From the NCBI RefSeq assembly GCF_001971785.1, contig NZ_CP019389.1:3297001-3361000 (forward strand): a stretch of 64,000 nt of DNA, given 5' to 3'. Source of the stretch: Seonamhaeicola sp. S2-3. GTDB taxonomy: Bacteria > Bacteroidota > Bacteroidia > Flavobacteriales > Flavobacteriaceae. The notes below the pieces were generated by a model. The model was not told where the DNA came from, ran no database searches, and saw nothing but the letters and a program-made list of their open reading frames with translations. Both the position numbers and the translations under genes were made by a program. Shown here piece by piece: positions 54,968 through 64,000 of the stretch; the first letter of the stretch is position 1; each line of letters begins with the position of its first letter.

Positions 54968-56920
54968 TTAAAGGCCGCTGTAAGCTTTATTATCAGACTC
55001 TTTTGAAACACTCTTAACTTTCTTATAAATTTGAACGCGTTTATCAAAGCGTTCGTAGTCTGAGTTATTAGATTTATACTCTGGTATTAACTGTTTCATT
55101 TTCAATACAATATTATTGTTTTGGAAACGATTCATAATACAAAGTTCCTCTATATCACTTTTAACCTTATCATGATCAAGTTCTCTAGTTTTACTAATCA
55201 TAATCTTTTTATGATAAGTTGATAACGTATTTTCGCCATTAGCTAGTAGTTCTTCATAAAGTTTTTCGCCTGGTCTTAAACCTGTAATTTTTATATCAAT
55301 GTCCTCAGGATATCTCAAACCTGATAATTTTATCATGTTTTTAGCTAAATCATAAATCTTCACAGATTCGCCCATGTCAAAAATAAATATTTCTCCTCCT
55401 TTACCCATAGTTCCAGCTTCTAAAACTAATTGTGAAGCTTCTGGAATGGTCATAAAATACCTTGTTATATCTTTATGAGTTAAAGTTAATGGACCGCCTT
55501 CTTCTATTTGCTTTTTAAATAAAGGAATCACAGAACCGTTAGAGCCTAAAACATTTCCAAATCTAGTGGTTATGAATTTAGTTTTACTTTCTTTTTGCAA
55601 GCAAGTAATATACATCTCAGCCATTCGTTTAGTGGCTCCCATAACACTTGTTGGATTTACAGCTTTATCGGTTGACACAAAAACAAATTTCTTAACATTA
55701 TATCTTGAGGCTGTATCTGCTAATAACTTAGTACCGTTTACATTAATTTTAATAGCTTCATAAGGCGATTTTTCCATTAATGGTACATGCTTATATGCTG
55801 CTGCATGAAACACCATAGTGGGTTTGTGATATTGAAAAATAGAATCTATACGTAAACCATCTCTAATATCAGCAACTATAGCTGTAAAATTGTGTTTCCC
55901 AGCACGTTTCAAATCTTGTTGTACATCGTATAAAGCCGATTCTGCTTGGTCTACTAGTATTAAATGCTTTAAATCAAAATTAGATAACTGATTTACTAAT
56001 TCACTACCTATTGATCCAGCTGCTCCAGTAACAATAACGGTTTCTCCTCTAAACTCATTTATAAGATTAGGATTATCTATTTGAATTGAAGGACGACCTA
56101 ATAAGTCTTCAATTTGAACTTGTTTAATTTGGTTTGCGCTAAACTCACCGTCAATCCACTTTTCAATAGGCGGTACCTTTTTAACTTGAACCTCTAAATC
56201 AGTTAAACATCCAACCAAGCTAATAAGTTTTTTTGGGTCTATACTTTGAGATGCTACAATGATTTCATCTATATTATTACTTTTTATAAACTTTTCGTTT
56301 ATTTTTTTTAGAGGAATAATGTTAATTCCATTAATAACTTTACCGCGCTTTTTAATATCGTCATCAATAAAATTAATGATGTTGAAATTTTTATCGGTTC
56401 CGTTTAATAAAGCATTATAAGTTACAATACCAGAATCTCCAGCACCATAAATTAAAATATTTTTAGATGTTTTTAACTTACACTTTATGTGGTTGTAAGC
56501 TATTTTAAACACCAACCTACTACCTGCTAATGCCACAAAACTCAATAGAGAATGGATAACTATAATAGATAACGGTATAGTAAAACTAGGGACAAATAAA
56601 GTTATTCTATTAATTATTATGGCAACCGAAGCTATAGTAGCTATTAACATAACAGCTTTAAAAACATTTACAACATCTGTAAACCCTGTATGCCTAATAA
56701 CACTTTTATGAGAGCTTACCAGTAAGAAACTGATAGCTGAAACTAATGCCATAAATGGTACTTGAAGCAAAAATTGCTTAGTATCAAAATTTAATGTAAA
56801 ATTAAACCTTACTAAATAGGCAACAAAAAGGGTTGTTAGTACAACGGATAAATCAATAAAAAATACAAGCCATTTTGAGGCGTATCTTTGTGATAAACTG
56901 GTAAAGTAGTTTCTTATCAT
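54968..56920 (-). CDS. Membrane-bound CapD/PglF-type nucleotide-sugar 4,6-dehydratase
   Basis: The 650-residue protein has four N-terminal helices (for example WLVFFIDLSVVLTTLFVAYLV and ISFLLVSSHKS), a CoA-binding-like Rossmann domain (ILIYGAGDSGIVTYNALL), and the SDR domain with VIVTGAAGSIGSELVNQL near residue 295. FVFVSTDKAVNPTSVMGATKRMAEMY and ITGLRPGEKLYEELL follow. It should convert UDP-GlcNAc to the 4-keto-6-deoxy sugar, the first step to bacillosamine- or QuiNAc-type sugars. Together with the aminotransferase that overlaps it by 4 nt it could make a 4-amino-4,6-dideoxy sugar. Confidence 0.92.
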   Translation of the reverse strand: MIRNYFTSLSQRYASKWLVFFIDLSVVLTTLFVAYLVRFNFTLNFDTKQFLLQVPFMALVSAISFLLVSSHKSVIRHTGFTDVVNVFKAVMLIATIASVAIIINRITLFVPSFTIPLSIIVIHSLLSFVALAGSRLVFKIAYNHIKCKLKTSKNILIYGAGDSGIVTYNALLNGTDKNFNIINFIDDDIKKRGKVINGINIIPLKKINEKFIKSNNIDEIIVASQSIDPKKLISLVGCLTDLEVQVKKVPPIEKWIDGEFSANQIKQVQIEDLLGRPSIQIDNPNLINEFRGETVIVTGAAGSIGSELVNQLSNFDLKHLILVDQAESALYDVQQDLKRAGKHNFTAIVADIRDGLRIDSIFQYHKPTMVFHAAAYKHVPLMEKSPYEAIKINVNGTKLLADTASRYNVKKFVFVSTDKAVNPTSVMGATKRMAEMYITCLQKESKTKFITTRFGNVLGSNGSVIPLFKKQIEEGGPLTLTHKDITRYFMTIPEASQLVLEAGTMGKGGEIFIFDMGESVKIYDLAKNMIKLSGLRYPEDIDIKITGLRPGEKLYEELLANGENTLSTYHKKIMISKTRELDHDKVKSDIEELCIMNRFQNNNIVLKMKQLIPEYKSNNSDYERFDKRVQIYKKVKSVSKESDNKAYSGL

Positions 56921-58047
56921 AGGTATGGGGATTTTAATACTATATTTAGAATACGGTCTAAATCATTTTGGGTTAAGTTGGAGCCACTAGGTAAACAAAG
57001 TCCTTTTTCAAAAAGTTCTTCAGATATACCATTAGTGAAATGTAAATAATCTTTAAAAACGGGCTGCATGTGCATGGGTTTCCAAAGTGGTCTAGATTCT
57101 ATATCTTCTTCTAATAAAGCTAATCGTATTTGTTCACGCATTTCATAACTGCTTGTTTTAATACATGTTAACCATCTATTAGAATAAAAACCTGTAGGCT
57201 CATCTAAAAATGTTATCGAATCATATTTAGATAAACTTTGTTTATAAAATTCATAATTCTTTCTTCTTGCTTCTACTCTATCATCAAGAACTTCCATTTG
57301 TCCACGACCAATACCTGCAACAACATTACTCATTCTATAATTATAACCTATAGTAGAATGTTGATAATGAGGCGCGTTATCTCTAGCTTGTGTAGATAAG
57401 AAAACGGCTTTATTTTTTAATTCAGCATCTTTAGTTATCAATGCGCCGCCTCCAGAAGTGGTAATTATTTTATTACCGTTAAATGATAAAATAGCTATAT
57501 CTGATAACGTTCCACAAGATTGGTTAAAATATGTGCTGCCCAAAGCCTCGGCACTATCTTCTATAACAGGTATGTCATATTTTTTGGCTATAGCATTTAT
57601 TTCTTTTGCCTTATATGGCATACCATATAAATGAACAGCAATAATGGCTTTAGGTGTTTTGTTTTTTTCAATCCTATCTTTTATAGCTATTTCTAATAAC
57701 TCTGGCGACATATTCCACGTATCTTCCTCACTATCAATAAAAACAGGAGTTGCTCCTTGATAAATGATAGGGTTAGCTGAAGCTGAAAAAGTAAAACTTT
57801 GACATAAAACTTCATCACCTGATGTTACATTTAGCAATTGTAAAGCTAAATGAATGGCTGCCGTACCAGAACTAAGAACTGCTACATGCTTGCTGTTTCC
57901 TAAGTAATTTTCTATATCACTTTCAAAACCATTAACATTAGGACCTAAAGGTGCAATCCAGTTGGTATCAAAAGCTTCTTTAACAAACTTTTGTTCTGTA
58001 CCGCCCATGTGTGGTGATGATAAATATATTTTTGTCTTAGTCAACAT
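56917..58047 (-). CDS. DegT/DnrJ/EryC1-family sugar aminotransferase
   Basis: The 376-residue PLP enzyme begins KIYLSSPHMGGTEQKFVKEAFDTNW. It has HVAVLSSGTAAIHLALQLL, EVLCQSFTFSASANPIIYQGATPVFID, IPVIEDSAEALGSTY, and LSFNGNKIITTSGGGALIT with the Schiff-base lysine. The pattern is that of PglE/PseC-like sugar aminotransferases that act on 4-keto sugars. It is the first gene of the aminotransferase-capD-wza-wzc unit. No acetyltransferase of the PglD type is present in the window. Confidence 0.94.
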   Translation of the reverse strand: MLTKTKIYLSSPHMGGTEQKFVKEAFDTNWIAPLGPNVNGFESDIENYLGNSKHVAVLSSGTAAIHLALQLLNVTSGDEVLCQSFTFSASANPIIYQGATPVFIDSEEDTWNMSPELLEIAIKDRIEKNKTPKAIIAVHLYGMPYKAKEINAIAKKYDIPVIEDSAEALGSTYFNQSCGTLSDIAILSFNGNKIITTSGGGALITKDAELKNKAVFLSTQARDNAPHYQHSTIGYNYRMSNVVAGIGRGQMEVLDDRVEARRKNYEFYKQSLSKYDSITFLDEPTGFYSNRWLTCIKTSSYEMREQIRLALLEEDIESRPLWKPMHMQPVFKDYLHFTNGISEELFEKGLCLPSGSNLTQNDLDRILNIVLKSPYL

Positions 58048-58677
58048 TTGTTATTTTAGTTAAATTAAGAGCATACAAACCCATTAATAGAATTTTCATC
58101 CTATTCAAAATTTTAAAATAAATTTCATGGATTTCCCTCTCAACATAAAAACAAAATTAATTTTCATAATTAGCTTAATTTAAACTTGCATTAAAAAGTA
58201 GCTCTTTTAAAATTAATTAGAGTTGAAAATCAACAACTAATTAAGAGAGAATTTGTAATGTATTTTTTATAAAACTTTCTTTTAACACAAATAAAATCAA
58301 TTCGCTATTAATCAATTCAATTTTGTAATTCGGTGTAAATTTAGTAATTGTTTTAAAGCAAAAAGCTTAGTTTTTGCATATTTCGCCAAAAGAGTAATTA
58401 TATTCGGTTAAATACATTTTTGCTATGAGTTAAAAGTAAAACTATGCAGATTATCGATTTACGTTATAAAAAAGAGCAGAAACCTTAAAAAAAGCAATTG
58501 TTATGCTTCTTTATTAAATTGTATTTCGTTAATAATTAATAATATGCTCTTGTTCATCGATAATTTTAACACTTTTATTACTTTCATCGGAAAAAACAGA
58601 ACCTTAATATAATTAGTTAATTGTTTTAAATTATTTTTTTTCATATTTGCTGCAAATAAAGTAACCCCAAGTTTATA
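58048..58677. other. 630-nt divergent intergenic region without a supported gene
   Basis: The gap between the aminotransferase and the UDP-GlcNAc epimerase is very AT-rich. The only distinct element is a hairpin with arms GCAAAAA (58358-58364) and TTTTTGC (58371-58377) around GCTTAG, without a following T run. A 63-codon reverse frame overlapping the epimerase start looks spurious. It may hold the promoters of both halves of the locus and a long leader, but no consensus element is convincing. Confidence 0.5.
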
Positions 58678-59676
58678 ATGACCGAATATCAACTCAAAAT
58701 CTTAAAAGGCAAACAAGTACTTATTACAGGAGGCGCAGGTTTTATTGGCTCCAATTTATGTGAAACACTACTAGACAATAATATTAAGGTTGTTTGTTTA
58801 GATAATTTCTCAACAGGAAAACGAGAAAACATAGCTCCTTTTATTAAATTGAAGAACTTCAAACTAATTGAAGGCGATATTAGAAACTTAACCGATTGTA
58901 ATAAAGCTTGTGAAAACACAGACTATGTATTGCACCAAGCCGCTTTAGGTTCTGTGCCAAGATCAATTAATGATCCTATAACAACTAATGATGTTAATGT
59001 TTCTGGGTTTTTAAACATGTTGGTGGCTGCTAGAGATGCTGGTGTTAAACGCTTTGTTTATGCTGCCAGTTCTTCTACATACGGAGACCACAAAGCTTTA
59101 CCCAAAGTAGAAGACGTTATAGGAAAACCGCTTTCACCATACGCCATTACAAAATATGTTAATGAATTATATGCCGATATTTTTCATAGTACATACAACC
59201 TAGATACTATAGGATTGCGATACTTTAATGTGTTTGGACGCAGACAAGACCCTAACGGTGCTTACGCTGCAGTAATCCCTAAATTTGTTCAACAATTGGT
59301 TAAGCATGAATCACCATACATTAATGGAGATGGCTCGTACTCAAGAGATTTTACCTATATAGATAATGTGGTACAAATGAACTTAAAAGCCATTACTACT
59401 GAAAATAAAGATAGTTTAAATCAAGTATACAACGTAGCTTACGGCGAAAGAACAACGCTGCTAGAACTCACCAACTTACTTAAAGAATATTTATCAGAGT
59501 TTGATCCAGAAATTAAAAATGTTGAAGTAAAACACAGAGACAACAGAGCTGGAGATATTCCACACTCTTTAGCCTCTATAGATAAAGCCAAAAAACTTCT
59601 AAACTACAATCCTAAATACAGTGTTAGCGAAGGCTTAAAAGAAGCTGTTACTTGGTATTGGGAAAATTTAAAATAA
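58678..59676 (+). CDS. UDP-N-acetylglucosamine 4-epimerase (WbpP/TviC-like)
   Basis: The 332-residue extended SDR protein has [19 protein letters not shown] for [42 protein letters not shown] with the catalytic Ser, [13 protein letters not shown] with the catalytic Tyr/Lys, and [20 protein letters not shown]. The GSVPRSI and [14 protein letters not shown] motifs are typical of WbpP/TviC epimerases that interconvert UDP-GlcNAc or UDP-GlcNAcA with the galacto form. It precedes the matching dehydrogenase by 5 nt. Confidence 0.93.
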   Translation: MTEYQLKILKGKQVLITGGAGFIGSNLCETLLDNNIKVVCLDNFSTGKRENIAPFIKLKNFKLIEGDIRNLTDCNKACENTDYVLHQAALGSVPRSINDPITTNDVNVSGFLNMLVAARDAGVKRFVYAASSSTYGDHKALPKVEDVIGKPLSPYAITKYVNELYADIFHSTYNLDTIGLRYFNVFGRRQDPNGAYAAVIPKFVQQLVKHESPYINGDGSYSRDFTYIDNVVQMNLKAITTENKDSLNQVYNVAYGERTTLLELTNLLKEYLSEFDPEIKNVEVKHRDNRAGDIPHSLASIDKAKKLLNYNPKYSVSEGLKEAVTWYWENLK

Positions 59677-59681
59677 AAAAA

Positions 59682-61055
59682 ATGAATCAAATTAATGATA
59701 TAAAAATAGCAGTTATTGGTTTAGGATATGTGGGATTACCACTTGCTAGACTTTTTGCTACTAAATATGCTGTTGTAGGATATGATATTAATCAATCTAG
59801 AGTTGAAGAATTAATGAGTGGTCATGATTCAACATTAGAAGTTGATGAAAACGAATTAAAATCTGTACTAACTCAAGATACAGATAACAACATTGGATTA
59901 TTTTGTTCAACAGATATTGAAGCTATTAAAGATTGTAATTACTATATTATTACAGTACCTACTCCAATAGATAAAAATAACAGACCAGACTTAACACCAC
60001 TATACAAATCAAGTGAAACCGTAGGTAAAGTGCTTAAAAAAGGTGATATCGTTATATACGAATCAACCGTTTACCCTGGCGTTACTGAAGATGAATGTGT
60101 ACCCGTTTTAGAAAAAGAAAGCGGTCTTAAATTTAATACAGATTTTTATGCCGGATATTCACCTGAAAGAATTAATCCGGGTGATAAATTACATACCGTA
60201 GATAAAATTCTTAAAGTCACTGCTGGTTCTACACCTGAAATTGGTAAAAAAGTAGATGCACTATATGCAAGCGTTATTACAGCAGGCACTCACTTAGCAC
60301 CTACCATTAAAGTAGCCGAAGCAGCAAAAGTTATTGAAAATTCGCAACGCGATATTAATATTGCTTTTGTTAATGAATTAGCTAAAATTTTTAATCGTTT
60401 AGATATTGACACCCATGATGTTTTGGCTGCTGCTGGAACTAAATGGAACTTTTTACCCTTTAAACCAGGACTAGTTGGTGGGCACTGTATTGGTGTAGAC
60501 CCGTATTATTTAGCCCAAAAAGCGCAAGAAGTTGGTTATCACCCCGAAATAATTTTAGCAGGAAGACGTGTTAATGATGGTATGGGGCAATACGTAGCCT
60601 CAGAAATTATTAAACTCATGCTTCAAAACGATTTAAAAGTAAAAGGAAGCAATATATTAGCTTTAGGAATTACTTTTAAAGAAAATTGTCCAGATGTAAG
60701 AAATACTAAAGCGGTTGATGTTATTGAAGAACTAAAAAGCTATGGTGCCAATGTTACGGTATATGACCCTTGGGCAAACCCTGAAGAGGTAATGCATGAA
60801 TATGGCTTAAAAACCATTCAAAAACTCAGTCACGCTGAGCCTGTCGAAGCGCACGCTGAGCCTGTCGATAGTCATCCTGAGCTTGTCGAAGAACATCCTG
60901 AGCCTGTCGAAGGACAAACCAAATACGACGCTATTGTACTAACAGTAGCTCATAAAGAATTTCTTCAAATAGATTTAAAATCATTGCTAAACCCTAAAGG
61001 CATTTTATATGATGTCAAAGGAGTTATAAGTGAACCCGTTAGCGGTAGATTATAA
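59682..61055 (+). CDS. UDP-N-acetylglucosamine 6-dehydrogenase (TviB/WbpO-like) with in-frame repeat insertion
   Basis: From the ATG at 59682 the protein is 457 residues. It starts with [18 protein letters not shown] for NAD binding, then [35 protein letters not shown] and the catalytic Cys in [15 protein letters not shown]. It ends with the C-terminal UDP-binding domain ([32 protein letters not shown]). It oxidises UDP-GlcNAc to the uronic acid; with the upstream epimerase it makes UDP-GalNAcA. Residues 384-411 are four 7-residue repeats of the form H(A/P)E(P/L)V(E/D)x encoded by 60831-60914. The protein is about 28 residues longer than usual for this reason. An earlier in-frame start at 59652 lies in the epimerase gene and is unlikely. 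Confidence 0.92.
   Translation: MNQINDIKIAVIGLGYVGLPLARLFATKYAVVGYDINQSRVEELMSGHDSTLEVDENELKSVLTQDTDNNIGLFCSTDIEAIKDCNYYIITVPTPIDKNNRPDLTPLYKSSETVGKVLKKGDIVIYESTVYPGVTEDECVPVLEKESGLKFNTDFYAGYSPERINPGDKLHTVDKILKVTAGSTPEIGKKVDALYASVITAGTHLAPTIKVAEAAKVIENSQRDINIAFVNELAKIFNRLDIDTHDVLAAAGTKWNFLPFKPGLVGGHCIGVDPYYLAQKAQEVGYHPEIILAGRRVNDGMGQYVASEIIKLMLQNDLKVKGSNILALGITFKENCPDVRNTKAVDVIEELKSYGANVTVYDPWANPEEVMHEYGLKTIQKLSHAEPVEAHAEPVDSHPELVEEHPEPVEGQTKYDAIVLTVAHKEFLQIDLKSLLNPKGILYDVKGVISEPVSGRL
60831..60914 (+). repeat. Four tandem 21-nt GC-rich repeats inside the dehydrogenase gene
   Basis: Units start at 60831, 60852, 60873 and 60894. All contain CTGAGCCTGTCGA or a one-base variant (GAGCTTGTCGA in unit 3). 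This is the common bacterial interspersed element CTTCGACAGGCTCAG read from the other strand. It is much richer in GC than the surrounding gene. Its length (84 nt) is a multiple of three, so the frame is kept. Confidence 0.93.
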
Positions 61056-61081
61056 ACATACAATTTTAAACCCAAATCATT

Positions 61082-62607
61082 TTGAGCCAATTAAAAAAAG
61101 GAGCGGCATTAAACTACATAACCATATTTTTAACAAATGCGGTTGGTTTATTTATAACACCATTCATATTAAACCATATTGGTAAATCTGAATACGGTAT
61201 TTACACTACCATAGGAGCTCTTATTGGTACTATTTCATTACTAGATTTGGGACTCAATAATACAGTTGTTCGCTTTGTTGCTAAATATAAAGCAGAAAAA
61301 GATCGTAAGGGTGAAGAAAATTTCCTAGCTACCACCATGATTATTTATGGTATTATCTCAGTACTTGTTATAATTATAGGCGTAGCTTTCTACGGTCATA
61401 TAGACAACTACTTTACAAAAATGAATGCTGAAGAAATAGAAATAGCTAAAACTATTTTTATTCTATTAATTTTTAATCTAGTAATTAATTTACCAGGAGG
61501 AACTCTTAGAGGTGTTTGTTTTGGGTATGAAAAATTTGTTTTCCCTAAAACAGTAAATATTATTCGTTATATACTTAGAACAATAACAATTGTTGCGGTA
61601 CTCTCTTTAGGGGGAAAGCTATAGCTTTGGTAATTGTAGATACCGTATTTAACATACTAATTATTATTGTTGGAATTTACTATGTTTTTTTCAAACTAAA
61701 AGTACGCTTTAAACTTCATGAATTTAAATTAAAATACTTAAAGCAAATATTTGGCTACTCTGTATGGATTTTTGTGTTTGGTCTAGTAAGTATGCTTCAG
61801 TGGAAAGCTGGTCATTGGATTTTAGGGCGTATAGCCACGCCTGAAATTCTTACAATTTATGGTATTGGTATCACTTTAGGAACATATTATGGTTCTTTTT
61901 CAACAGCAATTTCTAGCGTATTTTTACCACGAGCAACAAAAATGACTGTTGCAAATGCTACCAATACAGAGCTAACAAACATGATGATTAAAATTGGGCG
62001 TATATCATTTGTTATTCTTATGTACATTTTTGGAGCCTTTTTACTGTTTGGAAATCAATTTGTGTTTTTGTGGGTAGGAAAAGAGCTTGGTGTAGATGGT
62101 AGTTTTGAAGTTTGGCTCATTGCCATATTAATTATGATAGCATATACACTACCTCTTGTGCAAGGCTTTGGCAACTCAATTTTAGAAGCAAGAAATAAAT
62201 TATCTTTTAAGGCTATTTTATATCTATCATTTTTAATACTAGGAGCCATATTTGGAGCTTATTTAGCTAAAAATCTTGGTGCATTAGGTATGATTTGCGG
62301 AACGGTTTCTGGGTGGTTCATTGTTCAAAATGTCATGAATTTTTATTACCATAAAGTTATAGGCTTAAATATTTTAAGATTTTTCAAAGAACTCTCCCAT
62401 AAAACAATCATCACAATAATTATCGTTATCTGCTTAGGATATTTAACTAATTACATTCCTGGTAATGGCTGGATTAACTTTATTATTAAAGCTATTTCCT
62501 ATTCTATCATTTATGCAGTGTTAATATATAATTTTGGGTTTATTAATTATGAAAAAGAGTTGTTTAAAAGCTCTCTAAATCCAATCTTAAAAAAATTAAA
62601 GTTATAA
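61082..62607 (+). pseudogene. wzx: Wzx-type oligosaccharide flippase split by a frameshift in a G5 run
   Basis: Two adjacent frames encode one polysaccharide flippase. The N-terminal part (61082-61624, starting at TTG, MSQLKKGAALNYITIFLTN) ends at a TAG just after ...VLSLGGKL. The second frame, upstream of its ATG-like start, reads ...KAIALVIVDTVFNILIII. Adding one G to the run at 61610-61614 would join them as LSLGGKAIALVIVDTV, a continuous helix. With that correction the protein has about 12-14 membrane spans and about 508 residues, as expected for Wzx/MATE-like flippases that move lipid-linked repeat units across the inner membrane. It may be a phase-variable homopolymer, a real null allele or a sequencing error. 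Confidence 0.85.
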
Positions 62608-63878
62608 TGTTAAGATTAAATAAAATAAAATACCTTGATGAAGGAAAAAAAATAGCTTTTGACTATACGGTTGATGAAAAATTCAAATCGTATTTCCACT
62701 CTTCAAATCAATATTATGCTTTATATGACCAAGACATAAGTAAAACTCCAAAAAGCATTGCTGTCATACCTTTTTTAGCAAATATAATGCCCATAGCATG
62801 GTTTGTAGGTTTTGATGTATCTATAGACGAAATTGATGAGACATTTTTCAACTCACTAAAAATTTTAAAAGAACAATTTATAAAATATCATCCTAAAAAT
62901 GATATCAAAGGAGAGTTACTGGTAAAAAAAATAATTAAAAACACTATTGATGGTAAGGAAACATCTCTCTTATTTAGTGGAGGCTTAGATTCTTTTGATT
63001 CATTAACTAGACACTATAACAAAAATCCATTTTTAATCTCAATCCATGGAGCAGATGTAGCTATAGATGATAAATTAAGGTGGGAAGAGTTTAAAAAATT
63101 CAATTCAGAAGAAAAAATATTAAACCATGATAGATTATTTTATATTGAATCTAATTTACGAGAATTTTACACCTATAAAGTAGATTTATTGGTAGATCAT
63201 TTAGGTTGGTGGGGTATGGTACAACACGGTATGGCTTTAATTGGTGTGTTAGCCCCCCTTAGCTATAAACACAAAATTACAGACATAAATATAGCTGCAT
63301 CTGCCACCAATGAAATAAACTACAGTTGGGGATCGTCTCCTTATATTGATGAAAACATGAAATGGGCTAACACAATAGTTACTCATGATGGTTATGAATT
63401 TAAACGTACAGAAAAAGCTCAAAATATAGTTGATTTTGCAAACAAAACAGGTTTCAATTTTAAATTACGTGTTTGTTATGCTGATGAACGAACAGGATAC
63501 AACTGCAACAAATGCCATAAATGCCAAAGAACTGCATTAAGTCTAATTTTAGCTAATGCAAACCCTAGCGATTATGGCTTTAATCTGCCAGATAATTTTT
63601 ATGATTTAATTTTTAAAAATTTTGGAAAAGATTGCGTCATGACTAAAGGTATTAAATACCAATGGACATGTATACAAGATATGGCAAAAAAAGCAGACTC
63701 TTTTTTTGTCTTAAACAATAAAGAAAAAGAACAAAAAGCTATCCAACGCTTTGCTCAACTAAATCTAGACTTAATTGTTAACAAGAACGCAGAAAAAGTC
63801 AAGAAAAATAAAAAAAGGAAACACATTTTAAGAAACAAGTTTCCTTTACTTTATAAATTATACCGAAAACTAAAATAA
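62607..63878 (+). CDS. PP-loop (adenine nucleotide alpha-hydrolase) protein with a CxxCxxC motif, in the polysaccharide locus
   Basis: The 423-residue protein carries [20 protein letters not shown] near residue 120-138: SGGLDS is the PP-loop that binds ATP and activates a substrate by adenylation, as in QueC, asparagine synthetase and GMP synthetase. Near residue 295-310 it reads [17 protein letters not shown], a likely zinc site as in QueC. The N-terminal 110 residues do not match a domain I know. It overlaps the flippase by 1 nt and is followed 3 nt later by a pyruvyl-transferase gene. I infer a role in modifying a polysaccharide sugar or substituent (amide, thio or nitrile chemistry). It is not the LegX/WbpG type, which has SGGKDS. 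Confidence 0.75.
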   Translation: MLRLNKIKYLDEGKKIAFDYTVDEKFKSYFHSSNQYYALYDQDISKTPKSIAVIPFLANIMPIAWFVGFDVSIDEIDETFFNSLKILKEQFIKYHPKNDIKGELLVKKIIKNTIDGKETSLLFSGGLDSFDSLTRHYNKNPFLISIHGADVAIDDKLRWEEFKKFNSEEKILNHDRLFYIESNLREFYTYKVDLLVDHLGWWGMVQHGMALIGVLAPLSYKHKITDINIAASATNEINYSWGSSPYIDENMKWANTIVTHDGYEFKRTEKAQNIVDFANKTGFNFKLRVCYADERTGYNCNKCHKCQRTALSLILANANPSDYGFNLPDNFYDLIFKNFGKDCVMTKGIKYQWTCIQDMAKKADSFFVLNNKEKEQKAIQRFAQLNLDLIVNKNAEKVKKNKKRKHILRNKFPLLYKLYRKLK

Positions 63879-63881
63879 CCA

Positions 63882-64000
63882 TGAAATACGGTCTTTTAAC
63901 ATACGACGAAAACAAACGCTTTTTCAATGTAGGCGATAACATACAAAGTCTTGCGGCAAAACAGTTTTTACCAAGAGTAGACATGCTCTTAAATAGAGAA
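63882..64000 (+). CDS. Polysaccharide pyruvyl transferase-family protein, 5' part
   Basis: Only the first 40 residues are visible: [20 protein letters not shown] then [20 protein letters not shown]. The pattern [12 protein letters not shown] near the start is characteristic of the polysaccharide pyruvyl transferase family, which transfers pyruvate from PEP onto a sugar as a ketal. It begins 3 nt after the PP-loop gene stop and is cut by the window edge. Confidence 0.75.

Noticed and set aside
58501-58692. 63-codon reverse-strand frame at the epimerase start
   Set aside because: It overlaps the start of the epimerase on the other strand, has low-complexity composition and no recognisable motif; probably chance in AT-rich DNA.
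60831-60914. CRISPR-like array
   Set aside because: Units are contiguous with no spacers, and lie in frame in a gene.

Overview
The window looks like chromosomal DNA from a marine-type member of the Flavobacteriaceae (Bacteroidota). It is strongly AT-rich. Several upstream regions carry the Bacteroidota -7 element TAnnTTTG instead of a sigma70 -10 box. It encodes PorX (type IX secretion regulator), a fused LpxC/FabZ, outer-membrane beta-barrel proteins and many lipoboxes and families typical of Flavobacteriia. No rRNA, intact tRNA, insertion sequence, prophage or CRISPR array was found.

Layout. 1-2.8 kb: a TetR-controlled oxidoreductase operon and an outer-membrane protein. 2.8-5.8 kb: an accessory island with an AAA ATPase/RloB-type (AbiL-like) defence pair. 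It is bracketed by two related direct repeats and followed by a tRNA-like remnant and a long imperfect palindrome. 5.8-12.2 kb: membrane and lipoprotein genes, an EF-G2-type elongation-factor paralogue with a coiled-coil partner, and an MscS channel. 12.2-17 kb: leuCDAB. 17-21 kb: small housekeeping genes. 21-29 kb: a complete histidine operon (hisG-D-C-B-H-x-A-F-IE) controlled by a His-rich leader peptide and attenuator, with a four-helix-bundle gene inserted between hisH and hisA. 29-38.5 kb: prohibitin, VWA protein, fabG, sucD, and the lipid A cluster lpxD-lpxC/fabZ-lpxA-efp-lpxD2. 38.5-46.5 kb: HD hydrolase, porX, tsaE, a small exported peptide overlapping a membrane protein, a TonB-type receptor and alanine dehydrogenase. 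46.5-64 kb: a surface-polysaccharide locus (initiating sugar transferase, two CapD-type proteins, BY-kinase Wzc, Wza, PHP phosphatase, DegT aminotransferase, UDP-GlcNAc C6-dehydrogenase and C4-epimerase, a frameshifted Wzx, a PP-loop enzyme and the start of a polysaccharide pyruvyl transferase). proDH and aroB lie inside this locus.

How the parts fit. The his and leu operons are single transcription units whose intergenic spacers hold degenerate palindromes. In the his operon the four-helix-bundle gene sits between the two 31-nt arms of one such palindrome. In the polysaccharide locus a four-fold 21-nt GC-rich repeat is inserted in frame in the UDP-sugar dehydrogenase gene. The most likely candidates for undescribed biology are the defence island with its structured flanks, the QueC-like PP-loop enzyme paired with a pyruvyl transferase, and the repeat elements placed in or between coding sequences. 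All names come from reading protein motifs by eye; no database search was possible.
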